Shown one piece after another: positions 24,962-33,604 of a stretch of 64,000 nucleotides of DNA. How positions within the stretch are numbered: the first letter of the stretch is position 1; each line of letters opens with the position of its first letter. The translations under genes and the position numbers were made by a program. Source of the stretch: Acidobacteriota bacterium (lineage in GTDB: Bacteria; Acidobacteriota; Terriglobia; Terriglobales; SCQP01); assembly GCA_004299485.1 (NCBI GenBank), contig SCQP01000012.1, forward strand, positions 1 through 64,000, in the 5' to 3' direction. The notes below the pieces were generated by a model. That model was not told where the DNA came from. It saw only the letters and a program-made list of their open reading frames with translations, and searched no databases.

Positions 24962-26641
24962 ATGTCGGATTCCGCTTTTTCCCAACCTGAAAGCCCTGCT
25001 GTCGCCACCGATAGCGCCTCCTTTGCCCAGCTTCTGGCGCAGTTCGATAAAGAAAACGAATCGGCGGGACCGGCCATCGGCGAGCGCCGCACCGGCCACG
25101 TGGTGAACCTGCGCGAGGACGTGGCCCTGGTGGACATTGGCGCCAAGGCGGAGGGCGTATTGCCGCTGGATGTCTGGCGCGAGCAGGGGCCGGGCGGCGA
25201 GCTGACACCGGGCGTGGCGATTGAGGTCGTGGTCGAAGGGCGCGACCCGGAGGGCAGCTTCAAGCTCAGCCCGTTTTCGCCGGACCGGCCGCGCTCGCTG
25301 GCGGATGCGCGAGTGGCATTCGCCGAAGGGCGGGTGCTGCGGGGCAAGGTGACGGGCGTGGTCAAGGGCGGACTGACGGTGGATGTCGGACTGCATGGGT
25401 TTATCCCGCAATCGAAAAGCGGGGTGCGCAATCCCGATGACATGCACAAGCTGGTGGGGCAGGAAGTGTTTTGCCGCATCACGCGGGAGCCGGAAGAGAA
25501 GCGGCTGGTGCTCGACCGGCGCAGTCTGCTCGAGGAACAGCAGGCGACGCAGCAGCAGCAGACGCTGGAGCGGATTCAGCAAGGCGACGAGCTGCCGGGG
25601 ACAGTGACGAGCCTGGCGACGTACGGCGCGTTTGTGGATATCGGCGGCGTCGATGCCCTGCTGCACGTCTCCGACATGAGCTGGACGCGGGTGGCCGAGC
25701 CGGCGCAGGCACTGACGCTGGGGCAGGCGCTGACGGTGAAGGTGCTGAAGATCGACCGCGAGAAGAAGCGCATCTCGGTGGGGCTGAAGCAGCTCTCGCC
25801 CGATCCGTGGGCGGGCGTGCCGGAGCGGTATCCCGAGGGCACGCGCGTGCGCGGGGTGGTAACGCGGACGGCGGATTTTGGGGCGTTCGTCGAGCTCGAG
25901 CCGGGCATTGAGGGGCTGGTGCATATCAGCGAAATGTCCTGGTCGCGGCGCGTGCACAAGCCCACCGATGTGGTGCAAGTGGGCGAGATGGTGGAGACCG
26001 TGGTGCTGGGCGTGCACCGCAAAGAACGGCGGATTTCACTGGGGCTGAAGCAGGCGCTGGGCGATCCGTGGGCCGAGGCGGAGACCAAATTCAAGGTCGG
26101 CACGGTGGTCGAGGGCAAGGTGCGCAATCTGCAGCAGTTCGGCGCGTTTCTGGAAATTGCCGAAGGCGTGGACGGCATGGTACACATCGGCGACATCAGC
26201 AACGAACGCCTGCAGCACCCCAGCGCGGTGCTCAAGGTGGGCGACGTGGTGCGGGCGCAGGTGCTGGAACTCGATCTGCCGCAGCGGCGGCTGCGGCTGG
26301 GGATGAAGCAGCTCATCCCCACACCGTTTGAAGAGTTTGTAAACGCGCACCAGGTGGGCGATGAACTGACGGCGCGGGTGGTGAAGGCGTATCCGGGGCG
26401 CGTGCAGGTGGATGAGGGTATTGAAGCCGCGTGCCCAACTGCCGCGGCGCCGGTGCGCGTGATCGAGGAAGGCTCGCTCGCCGCCAAGCTGGCCGCCGTC
26501 TGGAAGCCGGCGCAGGCCGCGGCGGCCAAGGCGGCTGCGGAAGAACCCAAAGGCGTGCAGCTCAAAAACGGCGAGGTAAGGAAGTTCCGGATCACGCGGC
26601 TGGAGGCCGAGCGGCACCAGATTGAGGTCGAGCCGGTTTAG
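24962..26641 (+). CDS. rpsA: 30S ribosomal protein S1 (multi-S1-domain RNA-binding protein)
   Basis: 559 residues with six S1 OB-fold repeats starting near residues 38, 120, 207, 292, 379 and 465; the central ones (TSLATYGAFVDIGG, TRTADFGAFVELEPG, RNLQQFGAFLEIAEG) are the most canonical. S1 binds mRNA on the 30S subunit. A GAGG at 24946-24949 precedes ATG 24962; ATG 24929, two bases after the folP stop, is an alternative giving 11 more residues. It is followed 3' to 3' by a toxin gene. Confidence 0.92.
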   Translation: MSDSAFSQPESPAVATDSASFAQLLAQFDKENESAGPAIGERRTGHVVNLREDVALVDIGAKAEGVLPLDVWREQGPGGELTPGVAIEVVVEGRDPEGSFKLSPFSPDRPRSLADARVAFAEGRVLRGKVTGVVKGGLTVDVGLHGFIPQSKSGVRNPDDMHKLVGQEVFCRITREPEEKRLVLDRRSLLEEQQATQQQQTLERIQQGDELPGTVTSLATYGAFVDIGGVDALLHVSDMSWTRVAEPAQALTLGQALTVKVLKIDREKKRISVGLKQLSPDPWAGVPERYPEGTRVRGVVTRTADFGAFVELEPGIEGLVHISEMSWSRRVHKPTDVVQVGEMVETVVLGVHRKERRISLGLKQALGDPWAEAETKFKVGTVVEGKVRNLQQFGAFLEIAEGVDGMVHIGDISNERLQHPSAVLKVGDVVRAQVLELDLPQRRLRLGMKQLIPTPFEEFVNAHQVGDELTARVVKAYPGRVQVDEGIEAACPTAAAPVRVIEEGSLAAKLAAVWKPAQAAAAKAAAEEPKGVQLKNGEVRKFRITRLEAERHQIEVEPV

Positions 26642-26658
26642 GGCATACGGACCCGCGG

Positions 26659-27036
26659 TTACCGGAGCGAGCAGAAATTCAGTTTCGCGGCGCGGCTGAA
26701 GGTAGCAAACCAAGGTCGTTCGTGGTTCCGAAACTCCCGAAGAATTCTGGATTTCAGGTTGATGATGGCTGCGACCCACTCGTCCGGGTTCGGCACGGTG
26801 TTATGGGCGGTCGAAAGGATCGCTACATCGGTGCGGATTATGTGCTGGCGGTGGCGGTTCCGCATCTCGTGGTCGGCCGTAACGAGGAGCCATCCGTGTC
26901 GAGCGCAGAACGCGATTACGTCCGTGTCCGGCACGTTCCGCAGGGCCTTGTCCGACTCGTCTCTAAACCAGTGATGGAATCGCTGAACGGTGAACCCGGC
27001 GGTTGACAGCCTGCGTGCGATTGATTCGGAAGACAA
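26659..27036 (-). CDS. PIN-like toxin of the VapC45/DUF5615 type (start unclear)
   Basis: 125 residues from TTG 27036. VPDTDVIAFCARHGWLLVTADHEM carries the conserved acidic pair (Asp-Thr-Asp and Thr-Ala-Asp) of PIN-like nucleases. Continuing the frame upstream reads CVLFLDEGLS, which looks like the first beta strand with the first catalytic Asp (27043-27045). That Asp lies before any ATG/GTG/TTG; the open frame reaches 27093, where only ATT is start-like. The start may therefore be ATT, or the gene may have lost its start. It follows the DUF433-type antitoxin gene, as in mycobacterial VapBC45. Confidence 0.75.
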   Translation of the reverse strand: MSSESIARRLSTAGFTVQRFHHWFRDESDKALRNVPDTDVIAFCARHGWLLVTADHEMRNRHRQHIIRTDVAILSTAHNTVPNPDEWVAAIINLKSRILREFRNHERPWFATFSRAAKLNFCSLR

Positions 27037-27064
27037 CCCTTCGTCGAGAAATAGAACGCATTCC

Positions 27065-27766
27065 TCATGCCGTTTTTTGATGTATTTGGAAATGGGTCAG
27101 CGCCTGGCGGACGATTTCCGCGTTGAGACCATACTCGCTAGCGATGTCTGTCGTGTCCCTGCCGGACCGACGCATCCCTGCCAGCGTACTGACCGGGATT
27201 CGTGTATCGACCACAACAAGTCTGCCTGACATGATATTCGGGCTGATTGAAACCGGCCGCGTTTGAGAGTCCCTGGCAGCATATCTCCACGGGTAGATAA
27301 ACTCCCCGCTTACGATCCTTTGTGAAAACAAGTCCGCGACTTCTGCGAATATCGTCTGCCCCGGATGCGAACCGATGGAGACAACCTCGCGGGGGTGCGT
27401 GCCTCGGGCCTGCTTGTGGTAGACCAGATCGTTCATGCACACCTTGATCGCATCGTCACGGCGGAGCGGGTGCGTCGTTCGGAATTTACGCCTGGCGTAA
27501 GTCATAACGCGGCGCAGGTACTGAAGCGCAAAGCCGTACTTTGTCCGGAGCAAGTGAACGCGGTACGCCTCTTCAAGGTCTCGGTAGGAGAGCAGGCGAA
27601 TGGTCCCGATGATCGCGGAGGGAATGAGAACAGGGGCACGGCCGCCGTACCAGTCAAACATCGTGCGGGTTGGGATCGCCAACGTCTGAGCAGCTTCCGG
27701 AATGGTGTACGTAGGAAACTCTTCCAACCGCTGGCGAGGCTGGCGGACAGGTTTGTCTTTTAGCAT
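27065..27766 (-). CDS. DUF433-type antitoxin (VapB45-like)
   Basis: 233 residues from ATG 27766. An N-terminal MerR/HTH-like segment (YTIPEAAQTLAIPTRTMFDWY) is followed by a helical middle and the C-terminal DUF433 helix-turn-helix (GRLVVVDTRIPVSTLAGM, GRDTTDIASEYGLNAEIVRQAL). Such proteins pair with PIN-like toxins and repress the operon. The open frame extends to 28018 through repeat A copy 2, but those codons are not conserved-looking and an ATG is present at 27766. Confidence 0.85.
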   Translation of the reverse strand: MLKDKPVRQPRQRLEEFPTYTIPEAAQTLAIPTRTMFDWYGGRAPVLIPSAIIGTIRLLSYRDLEEAYRVHLLRTKYGFALQYLRRVMTYARRKFRTTHPLRRDDAIKVCMNDLVYHKQARGTHPREVVSIGSHPGQTIFAEVADLFSQRIVSGEFIYPWRYAARDSQTRPVSISPNIMSGRLVVVDTRIPVSTLAGMRRSGRDTTDIASEYGLNAEIVRQALTHFQIHQKTA

Positions 27767-27905
27767 TCCTTGTGGTCGGCGTGTAGCACGGCACCGATTC
27801 GCCGCCGCGCACGCTGGACCAGTGCCACCCCCCTCCTCGCCCCAGTGTAACCGGAGATGGCCTCGTTCGGCGAAAGAGCCGAGTGTATCGCTGTCCGGGT
27901 TCTCA

Positions 27906-28017
27906 AGTGGCTCGCCACTTTTTGCCCTGGTCGCTCCCGATGGTCGCTTGGAGTGCGGGCTTCGATTGCCGGCAGGGTCCGACCGCTGGCGCTCAGGGCT
28001 CCTCCAAGCTGCCGCCA
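27906..28017 (+). repeat. Palindromic repeat family A, copy 2
   Basis: A full-length ~112-base copy: AGTGGC-TC-GCCACT palindrome, then TTTTGCCCTGGTCGCTCCC, GATGGTCGCTTGGAGTGCGG, GCTTCGATTGCCGGCAGGGT and the end CTCCTCCAAGCTGCCGCCA. It occupies the 388-base divergent gap between the antitoxin (27766) and the VPS10 gene (28155); apart from it I see no gene in that gap. Two of three frames on each strand are stop-free. Confidence 0.88.
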
Positions 28018-28154
28018 AGTGGTGAACCCTCCGGATTGACTACGGCCCGCGACGGGCCACGTTGGGATTTCCAAACATGACGAGGCAATTCGGGATTGAC
28101 GGTGGCGCGGAGCAGGTCGTAGTGTTACGTATGCGCCAAGGTGGGAGCCTCGTC

Positions 28155-31100
28155 ATGAAAAACTTTTCATTCCGGAAAATGCGGTTTTGGATTGCGGTCG
28201 GCGGCTGCGGGTTGGTGGCCGCGCTCGCGCTGGGAGCGGGGGCGCAGACCGTGCCGGTCGCGCAGCTTACGCGGGCGTTGCGGTGGCGGAGCGTGGGGCC
28301 GTACGTCGGCGGACGCGCGACCGCGGTGGCGGGCATCGCGAGCGAGCCGAACGTGTATTACGTGGGCACGGCGGGGGGCGGCATCTGGGAGACGAGGGAT
28401 GCGGGACGGCAGTGGGAGAATATCTCCGACCGCTACTTCAAGACCGGCAATATCGGGGCGCTGGCGGTGGCGCCGTCGAAGCCCAGCATTATTTACGCCG
28501 GCGCGGGCGACTCGGGCGACCGCAACACGGTACTGACGGCGGGCGCGGGGCGGGGCGGGGTGTACAAGTCCCGCGACGGCGGCACGACCTGGACGCAGAT
28601 GGGGCTGGCGGATACGGGCGTCATAAGCTGGATCGTTGTCGATCCGCACAATCCGGACGTGGTCTATGCAGCGGCATTCGGGCGTGTGTTTGCGCCGGAT
28701 ACGGAGCGGGGCGTTTACAAGTCGACCGACGGCGGCACGACCTGGAAAAAAGTTTTGTATGTGAACGACCACACGGCGGCGGAGAGTCTGGCGATCGATC
28801 CGCAGAACCCGCAGATTGTTTACGCCACCATGTGGCAGGTGTGGCGGCGGGCGTGGGCGCTCTCGAGCGGCGGCCCGGGCAGCGGGATTTACAAGACCAC
28901 CGACGGGGGCGCGCACTGGAGCAACATCACGCGCAGCCCGGGACTGCCGAAGGGCATTCTCGGCAAGGTGGATATCGCGCTGGCGCCGAGTGCGCCGAAC
29001 GTGCTGTACACCGTGATTCAGGCGGACTACAAGCCGGGACTGCCGGGCGGGCTTTTCCGGTCGGAGAATGGCGGCCAGAGCTGGACGCTGATGAACGACA
29101 GCCTGGAGGTTTCTCAGCGCGCCTACTATTACGGGCGCGTGTACGTGGACCCGCAGGACGCGAACACGGTGTATGTACCCAATGTGGGCGTGTTTGTGTC
29201 GCACGACGGCGGCAAGACGCTGATTTCGCTGCACCCGCCGCATGGTGACAACCACGTTTTCTGGATCAACCCCGACCATCCGCAGGATCTGATCGAGGGC
29301 AACGACGGCGGGGCGACGGTGTCGCTCGACGGCGGCAAGACGTGGAGCTCGGAAGACAACCAGCCCACGGGGCAGTTCTACCACGCGAACCTGGACGAGC
29401 AGTTCCCTTTTCATATTTACGGCGCGCAGCAGGATGAGGGATCGTCGGAAGCACCGAGCGCGGAAGCGGGCGGGCTGATTCCGGCGGTGTGGACGCGGCT
29501 GGCGGGCGGAGAGGAGTGCTGGGTGGTGCCGGTGCCGGAAAAGCCGTGGATCACTTATTCCTGCGGCTACTTCAGCATCAACTCGAGAGAGAACCGGCGC
29601 ACCGGCGAGGTGAGCGAGGTCAGTCCCTGGCCGGACGACAAGAACGGCTCGGCGGGCAACCAGATGAAGTATCGCTGGGGCTGGAATCATCACGCCGAGA
29701 CGACGTCGCCGACCAATCCGAAACTGTTCGTGCTGGGCGCGAACGTGCTGTTCGAGACGAGCGACGAGGGCGATACCTGGAAGCAGATCAGCCCCGATCT
29801 GACGCGCAACGACCAGAGCAAACAGGACCGCTCGGGCGGACCGATCAGCAAGGACCAGACGGGCGAGGAGATGTACGACACCATTTCGGCGGTGGCGTTC
29901 TCGCCGCTGAGCGACCAGGTCATCTGGGCGGGCTCGGACGACGGGCTGGTGCACGTGACCACCGACGGCGGGGCGCACTGGAGCGGGGTGCGGCCGCCGG
30001 AGCTGCCGACGTGGGCGATCATCACCAGCATCGAGCCATCACATTCGGAGGCGGGCGCGGCGTATCTTTCGGCTAGCCGGTACATGTGGGACGACTGGAA
30101 ACCCTACGTCTTCAAGACCACTGATTTTGGCAAGCACTGGACAGCGATCACCAACGGCCTGCCCAGCGATGAATACGTCAACAGCGTGCGCCAGGACCCG
30201 AACGATCCGGACTTGCTGCTTGCCGGCACGGCACGGACGGTGTACATGAGTCTCAATGGCGGCGGGCAGTGGATGCCGCTGGGGCTCAACCTGCCGCCGG
30301 TACGGGTGAACGACATCGAGATTCAGCCGCAGCAGCACGCGGTGGTGCTGGCAACGTTCGGGCGCGCGTTCTGGGTGCTGGACGATCTGCAATTTTTGGA
30401 GCAGTTGCGCGGCGCCAAGGCGGAGCGCGATGCGGCGTATCTGTTCCGGCCGCAGCAGGCGTGGCTGGTGAAACGCAGCAGCTTCGCGTTTGGCCGGGCA
30501 AGGGTGGGCGGACAGAATCTGGCGGCGGGCGCGACGGTGTTTTTTCATTTGCCGGCGAACTATAATGCCGCCACGCCGGTGAAGCTGACCTTCAGCAACG
30601 CCGCGGGCGCGGTGATTGCGAGCGTCCCGCTGCCGGAGAAGCCGGCGCGAGGGCGCTTTGGCCGGGTGCGCCGGGCGGCGAAGCTGCGGCCGGGGATGAA
30701 CCGGTTCCAGTGGAACCTGCGCTATCCGGACGCCACCGACGTAAATGGCATCTTGTGGTCGGTCAACGGGGCGTCGGAACCGGTGGGACCGGAAGTTGTG
30801 CCGGGAACGTACTATGTGCAGTTGTCGTACGGCGATTCGCAGACGCCGAAGCAGCCGCTGGTGGTGAAGCTGGACCCGCGCCTCAGCACGACGCAGGCGC
30901 AACTGGAGCAGCGCTTCGCGCTGATGATGCGGATTTACGACGCCGAGAATCAGCTCGACGGCACGCTGAACCAGGCGCTGGAGGTGCAGCGGCAGCTTGC
31001 CAAGGCAGTGGCGGCAGATCCGGGAGCCACGCGGGCGGCGCTGCAGGCGAGCTACGACGGGCTGAGCAAACAGATCGGTGAGCTGGTGGATCTGCGGATT

Positions 31101-31301
31101 CAGTCGAGCGAAGGCGGGCTGATGTTCCGCGCCATGCTGCACGCCTGGCTGACCAACATCGGCAAGCAGGTGGACCAGCAGTTCCGGGCGCCGACGCCGG
31201 GGATGGCGCAGGTTGCGGACCTGTACATTCAGCAGGCGGACGCGGGCGTGGCGGGATTGAAGGCGGAGCTGGCGAAGGCGAAGACGGCGCTGGGGAACTA
31301 G
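28155..31301 (+). CDS. VPS10/sortilin-type BNR-repeat exported protein, paralog 1
   Basis: 1048 residues. ATG 28155 with GGGAG upstream starts a signal peptide (WIAVGGCGLVAALALGAGAQ). The body has many BNR/Asp-box-like beta-propeller blades (VYKSRDGGTTWTQMG, VYKSTDGGTTWKKV, IYKTTDGGAHWSNI, LFRSENGGQSWTLM), as in VPS10 domains and sialidase-like 'glycosyl hydrolases' that are numerous in acidobacteria. A C-terminal beta domain (FQWNLRYPDA) and a helical end follow. It is probably periplasmic or extracellular. The enzymatic activity is unproven. Paralogs lie at 33605-36922 and 51532-54702; this one has no repeat insertions. Confidence 0.88.
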   Translation: MKNFSFRKMRFWIAVGGCGLVAALALGAGAQTVPVAQLTRALRWRSVGPYVGGRATAVAGIASEPNVYYVGTAGGGIWETRDAGRQWENISDRYFKTGNIGALAVAPSKPSIIYAGAGDSGDRNTVLTAGAGRGGVYKSRDGGTTWTQMGLADTGVISWIVVDPHNPDVVYAAAFGRVFAPDTERGVYKSTDGGTTWKKVLYVNDHTAAESLAIDPQNPQIVYATMWQVWRRAWALSSGGPGSGIYKTTDGGAHWSNITRSPGLPKGILGKVDIALAPSAPNVLYTVIQADYKPGLPGGLFRSENGGQSWTLMNDSLEVSQRAYYYGRVYVDPQDANTVYVPNVGVFVSHDGGKTLISLHPPHGDNHVFWINPDHPQDLIEGNDGGATVSLDGGKTWSSEDNQPTGQFYHANLDEQFPFHIYGAQQDEGSSEAPSAEAGGLIPAVWTRLAGGEECWVVPVPEKPWITYSCGYFSINSRENRRTGEVSEVSPWPDDKNGSAGNQMKYRWGWNHHAETTSPTNPKLFVLGANVLFETSDEGDTWKQISPDLTRNDQSKQDRSGGPISKDQTGEEMYDTISAVAFSPLSDQVIWAGSDDGLVHVTTDGGAHWSGVRPPELPTWAIITSIEPSHSEAGAAYLSASRYMWDDWKPYVFKTTDFGKHWTAITNGLPSDEYVNSVRQDPNDPDLLLAGTARTVYMSLNGGGQWMPLGLNLPPVRVNDIEIQPQQHAVVLATFGRAFWVLDDLQFLEQLRGAKAERDAAYLFRPQQAWLVKRSSFAFGRARVGGQNLAAGATVFFHLPANYNAATPVKLTFSNAAGAVIASVPLPEKPARGRFGRVRRAAKLRPGMNRFQWNLRYPDATDVNGILWSVNGASEPVGPEVVPGTYYVQLSYGDSQTPKQPLVVKLDPRLSTTQAQLEQRFALMMRIYDAENQLDGTLNQALEVQRQLAKAVAADPGATRAALQASYDGLSKQIGELVDLRIQSSEGGLMFRAMLHAWLTNIGKQVDQQFRAPTPGMAQVADLYIQQADAGVAGLKAELAKAKTALGN

Positions 31302-31346
31302 CTCGTAGCTCGTAGCTGGTAGGAAGGCTCGGGCGCGCCTCGGACC

Positions 31347-32003
31347 TCACGAGCCCGGCACGGTGAGGCCGGTGACTTCCTGGTGCTGGCGGTAGATGAC
31401 GGCTGGGCTGACTTCGCCTACGGCGTCGACGTTGACGGTGTAGGCGCCGGGCGGCAGGAAGACGGTGAAGGGCAGCTCGCCGGTGGATTGCTGGTTGGTG
31501 AGCTCCTGGTGGGTGTAGCGGAGCGAGAAAGCTTTGTGGGTGTCGTTGGCGACGGCGACGACGATCACCGTCAGGCCGAGAGTCTGGCCGCTGTTGTTGC
31601 GGACCTCGATGGCGCCCTTGAGATCCTGGCCGCTGACCTGCGGCTTCTGAGTCCATTTCAGCGTCAGCGGGGCGCTGGCACTGGAGGGTAGCAGGCGGGT
31701 TTCTTCGAGCGGCGGCTGGCTGGAATCGGCGACGGCAATTAGCACCGAATAAGGCTCGCTAGTGCGGGGCAGGCCCGCGATGACACCGGTCTGCGGGTTC
31801 AGGCTGAGGCCTTCGGGGAGTGTGCCCTGCGCGATGCGCCAGGTGTAGGGCAGGCTGCCGCCGGTGGCCAGAAGCTGAGCCTTATAGGGTTGATTTTGCC
31901 GGGGGCGCGGGAGGTGCGTGGTCAGGATCTGGAACGGTTGCTGGGCCGCGAGGGCGGCGGCCAGGAGGACGAACAGGGCGGCGGATTTACGACAGGTCCG
32001 CAA
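31347..32003 (-). CDS. Secreted protein with a He_PIG/Ig-like domain
   Basis: 218 residues from TTG 32003, which has GGAGGG just upstream and overlaps the oxidoreductase gene by 17 bases. Signal peptide SAALFVLLAAALAAQ. Residues ~30-95 form a putative Ig (He_PIG) domain: YKAQLLATGGSLPYTWRIA, LPEGLSLNPQTGVIAGLP. The second half is beta-rich (IEVRNNSGQTLGLTVIVVAV, LPPGAYTVNVDAVG). The function is unknown; it is co-transcribed with the oxidoreductase gene. Confidence 0.75.
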   Translation of the reverse strand: MRTCRKSAALFVLLAAALAAQQPFQILTTHLPRPRQNQPYKAQLLATGGSLPYTWRIAQGTLPEGLSLNPQTGVIAGLPRTSEPYSVLIAVADSSQPPLEETRLLPSSASAPLTLKWTQKPQVSGQDLKGAIEVRNNSGQTLGLTVIVVAVANDTHKAFSLRYTHQELTNQQSTGELPFTVFLPPGAYTVNVDAVGEVSPAVIYRQHQEVTGLTVPGS

Positions 32004-33486
32004 GGGCCCTCCTGGCGGCTTGGGCGCCGCACAGGCCGTGGACGCCGCCGCCGGGCGGCGTTGAAGCCGAGCACAAGTAGACGCCGGGAATGGGGGTGCT
32101 GTAGCCGCGGCGGGTGGGCCGGAACAGGATTTGGCCGAGCGAGTTGCGGCCGCCGCCAATGTCGCCACCCAGCAGGTTGGCATTGTACAGCTCGAGCGTG
32201 GCGGGCAGGCGGACGCTGCGCGCCAAGATTAGTTTGCTGAAGCCTGGGGCGAAGCGCTCCATCTGGGCTTCGATGCGGGCGGCCATTTCGGCGCCGCCGT
32301 CGGCCGGGGCATAGCCGTTGGGCACGTGGCAGTAGGCCCAGCCGGTGTGCCGGCCCTCGGGGGCGCGCGAAGCGTCGAACAGACTGGGCTGGCTGACCAG
32401 CACGAAGGGCTGCTCGGAGACCTGGGGATAATCGCGGGCGCAGGAGCGGCCTTCCGAAGAGGCGATTTCCTGCAACGTGCCACCGACGTGCACGGTGCCG
32501 GCGGCGCAGCACTCGGCTGCGGTCCAGGGAATGGGCCCGCGGAGCGCCCAGTCGAGCTTGACGACGCCGGGGCCGGGACGGAACTGTTGCAGCTTGCGCG
32601 CGTAGCTCGCGGGCAGGCGCTTGCCGCAGAGCACGACCAGCGCGCGGGGCGAGACGTCGCAGAAGATGGCCCGCGCGGCGGGCAGATCGGCGAGCGAGGC
32701 GATGCGCTGGCCGGTGATGATTTCGCCGCCGAGGGATTTGAGGTAGGCGGCCATGGCGTCGGCGATGGCCTGCGAGCCGCCACGCGCGATGGGCCAGCCG
32801 CCGCGATGGGCCGCGGCGGCGAGAATCAGCGCGATGGCGGCGCTGCCGCGCTCTTCCAGCGGAATCATGGAATGGGCGGCGAGGCCGGCGAAGAGCGCGC
32901 GGGCGGGTGCGGAGAGAAAGATTTTTTCGGCGAGCGAGCGGGCAGGCTTCATGGCGCGAAGGCCGAAGCGTGCCAACGGCATCTTCTGCGCGGGCCAGTG
33001 GAGGGGACGAAATGCTCCGGCCTCGATCGCCGACCAATCTTTCACCACGGGCGCGATCAGGCGGCGATAGTTAGGCTCATCCTGTTCGCCCAGGCGCTCG
33101 GCGGTACGCTCGCCATTGCGCTCAACCAGAACCGCGGTGCCGTCGTCGAGCGGATGCGCCAGGGCGAGCGGGGGGTGAATCCATTCCAGGCCGTATTCCT
33201 CGAGCGGCAAGGACGGCAGAAACGAGGTCGAGACTGCCATGGGGTGGACGGCCGAGCAGACGTCGTGGTGAAAGCCGGGCAGCGTGAGCTCCGCGGTGCG
33301 GGCGCCGCCGCCGATTTCCGGCTCAGCTTCATAGACCGTGACGCTGCCGCCCGCCTGCGCCCAAACGATGGCTGCGGCGAGACCGTTGGGGCCGGAGCCG
33401 ACCACAATTGCATGGCGCGAGGCGTGCATTGCCTGTGCATCGTCTGCGGTTTCGGTGAGCACGGATGCGGAAATTTCGGGTTTCAT
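31987..33486 (-). CDS. Phytoene desaturase-related FAD-dependent oxidoreductase
   Basis: About 499 residues from ATG 33486. The dinucleotide-binding motif IVVGSGPNGLAAAIVWAQAG is followed by GSVTVYEAEPEIGGGARTAE; near the C-terminus IPGVYLCSASTPPGGGVHG binds FAD. This is the COG1233 pattern (phytoene dehydrogenase and related). No carotenoid genes are nearby, so the substrate is unknown. It is coupled by overlap to the Ig-like protein gene. ATG 33522 is an upstream alternative. Confidence 0.88.
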   Translation of the reverse strand: MKPEISASVLTETADDAQAMHASRHAIVVGSGPNGLAAAIVWAQAGGSVTVYEAEPEIGGGARTAELTLPGFHHDVCSAVHPMAVSTSFLPSLPLEEYGLEWIHPPLALAHPLDDGTAVLVERNGERTAERLGEQDEPNYRRLIAPVVKDWSAIEAGAFRPLHWPAQKMPLARFGLRAMKPARSLAEKIFLSAPARALFAGLAAHSMIPLEERGSAAIALILAAAAHRGGWPIARGGSQAIADAMAAYLKSLGGEIITGQRIASLADLPAARAIFCDVSPRALVVLCGKRLPASYARKLQQFRPGPGVVKLDWALRGPIPWTAAECCAAGTVHVGGTLQEIASSEGRSCARDYPQVSEQPFVLVSQPSLFDASRAPEGRHTGWAYCHVPNGYAPADGGAEMAARIEAQMERFAPGFSKLILARSVRLPATLELYNANLLGGDIGGGRNSLGQILFRPTRRGYSTPIPGVYLCSASTPPGGGVHGLCGAQAARRALADLS

Positions 33487-33604
33487 CCGCAGCCACCCTC
33501 GGCCGAAAGGATCAATGCACACCGGCTGATTGGTGTGAACCCATTTAGGTTGTGCGATTTGGCTCGCTTTTGCACAGAGTTTTCCGCTCTACGACTACTG
33601 TTTT

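Noticed and set aside
27767-28018. N-terminal extension of the DUF433-type antitoxin
   Set aside because: Its codons are repeat A sequence and unrelated DNA; an ATG at 27766 begins the plausible protein.
28167-29978. A 603-codon minus-strand open frame opposite VPS10 paralog 1
   Set aside because: Arg/Ala/Pro/His-rich translation typical of a reverse-frame shadow; the plus frame has clear BNR repeats and a signal peptide.
30039-31142. A 367-codon minus-strand frame in the 3' half of VPS10 paralog 1
   Set aside because: Reverse shadow with Arg/His-rich composition and no motifs.
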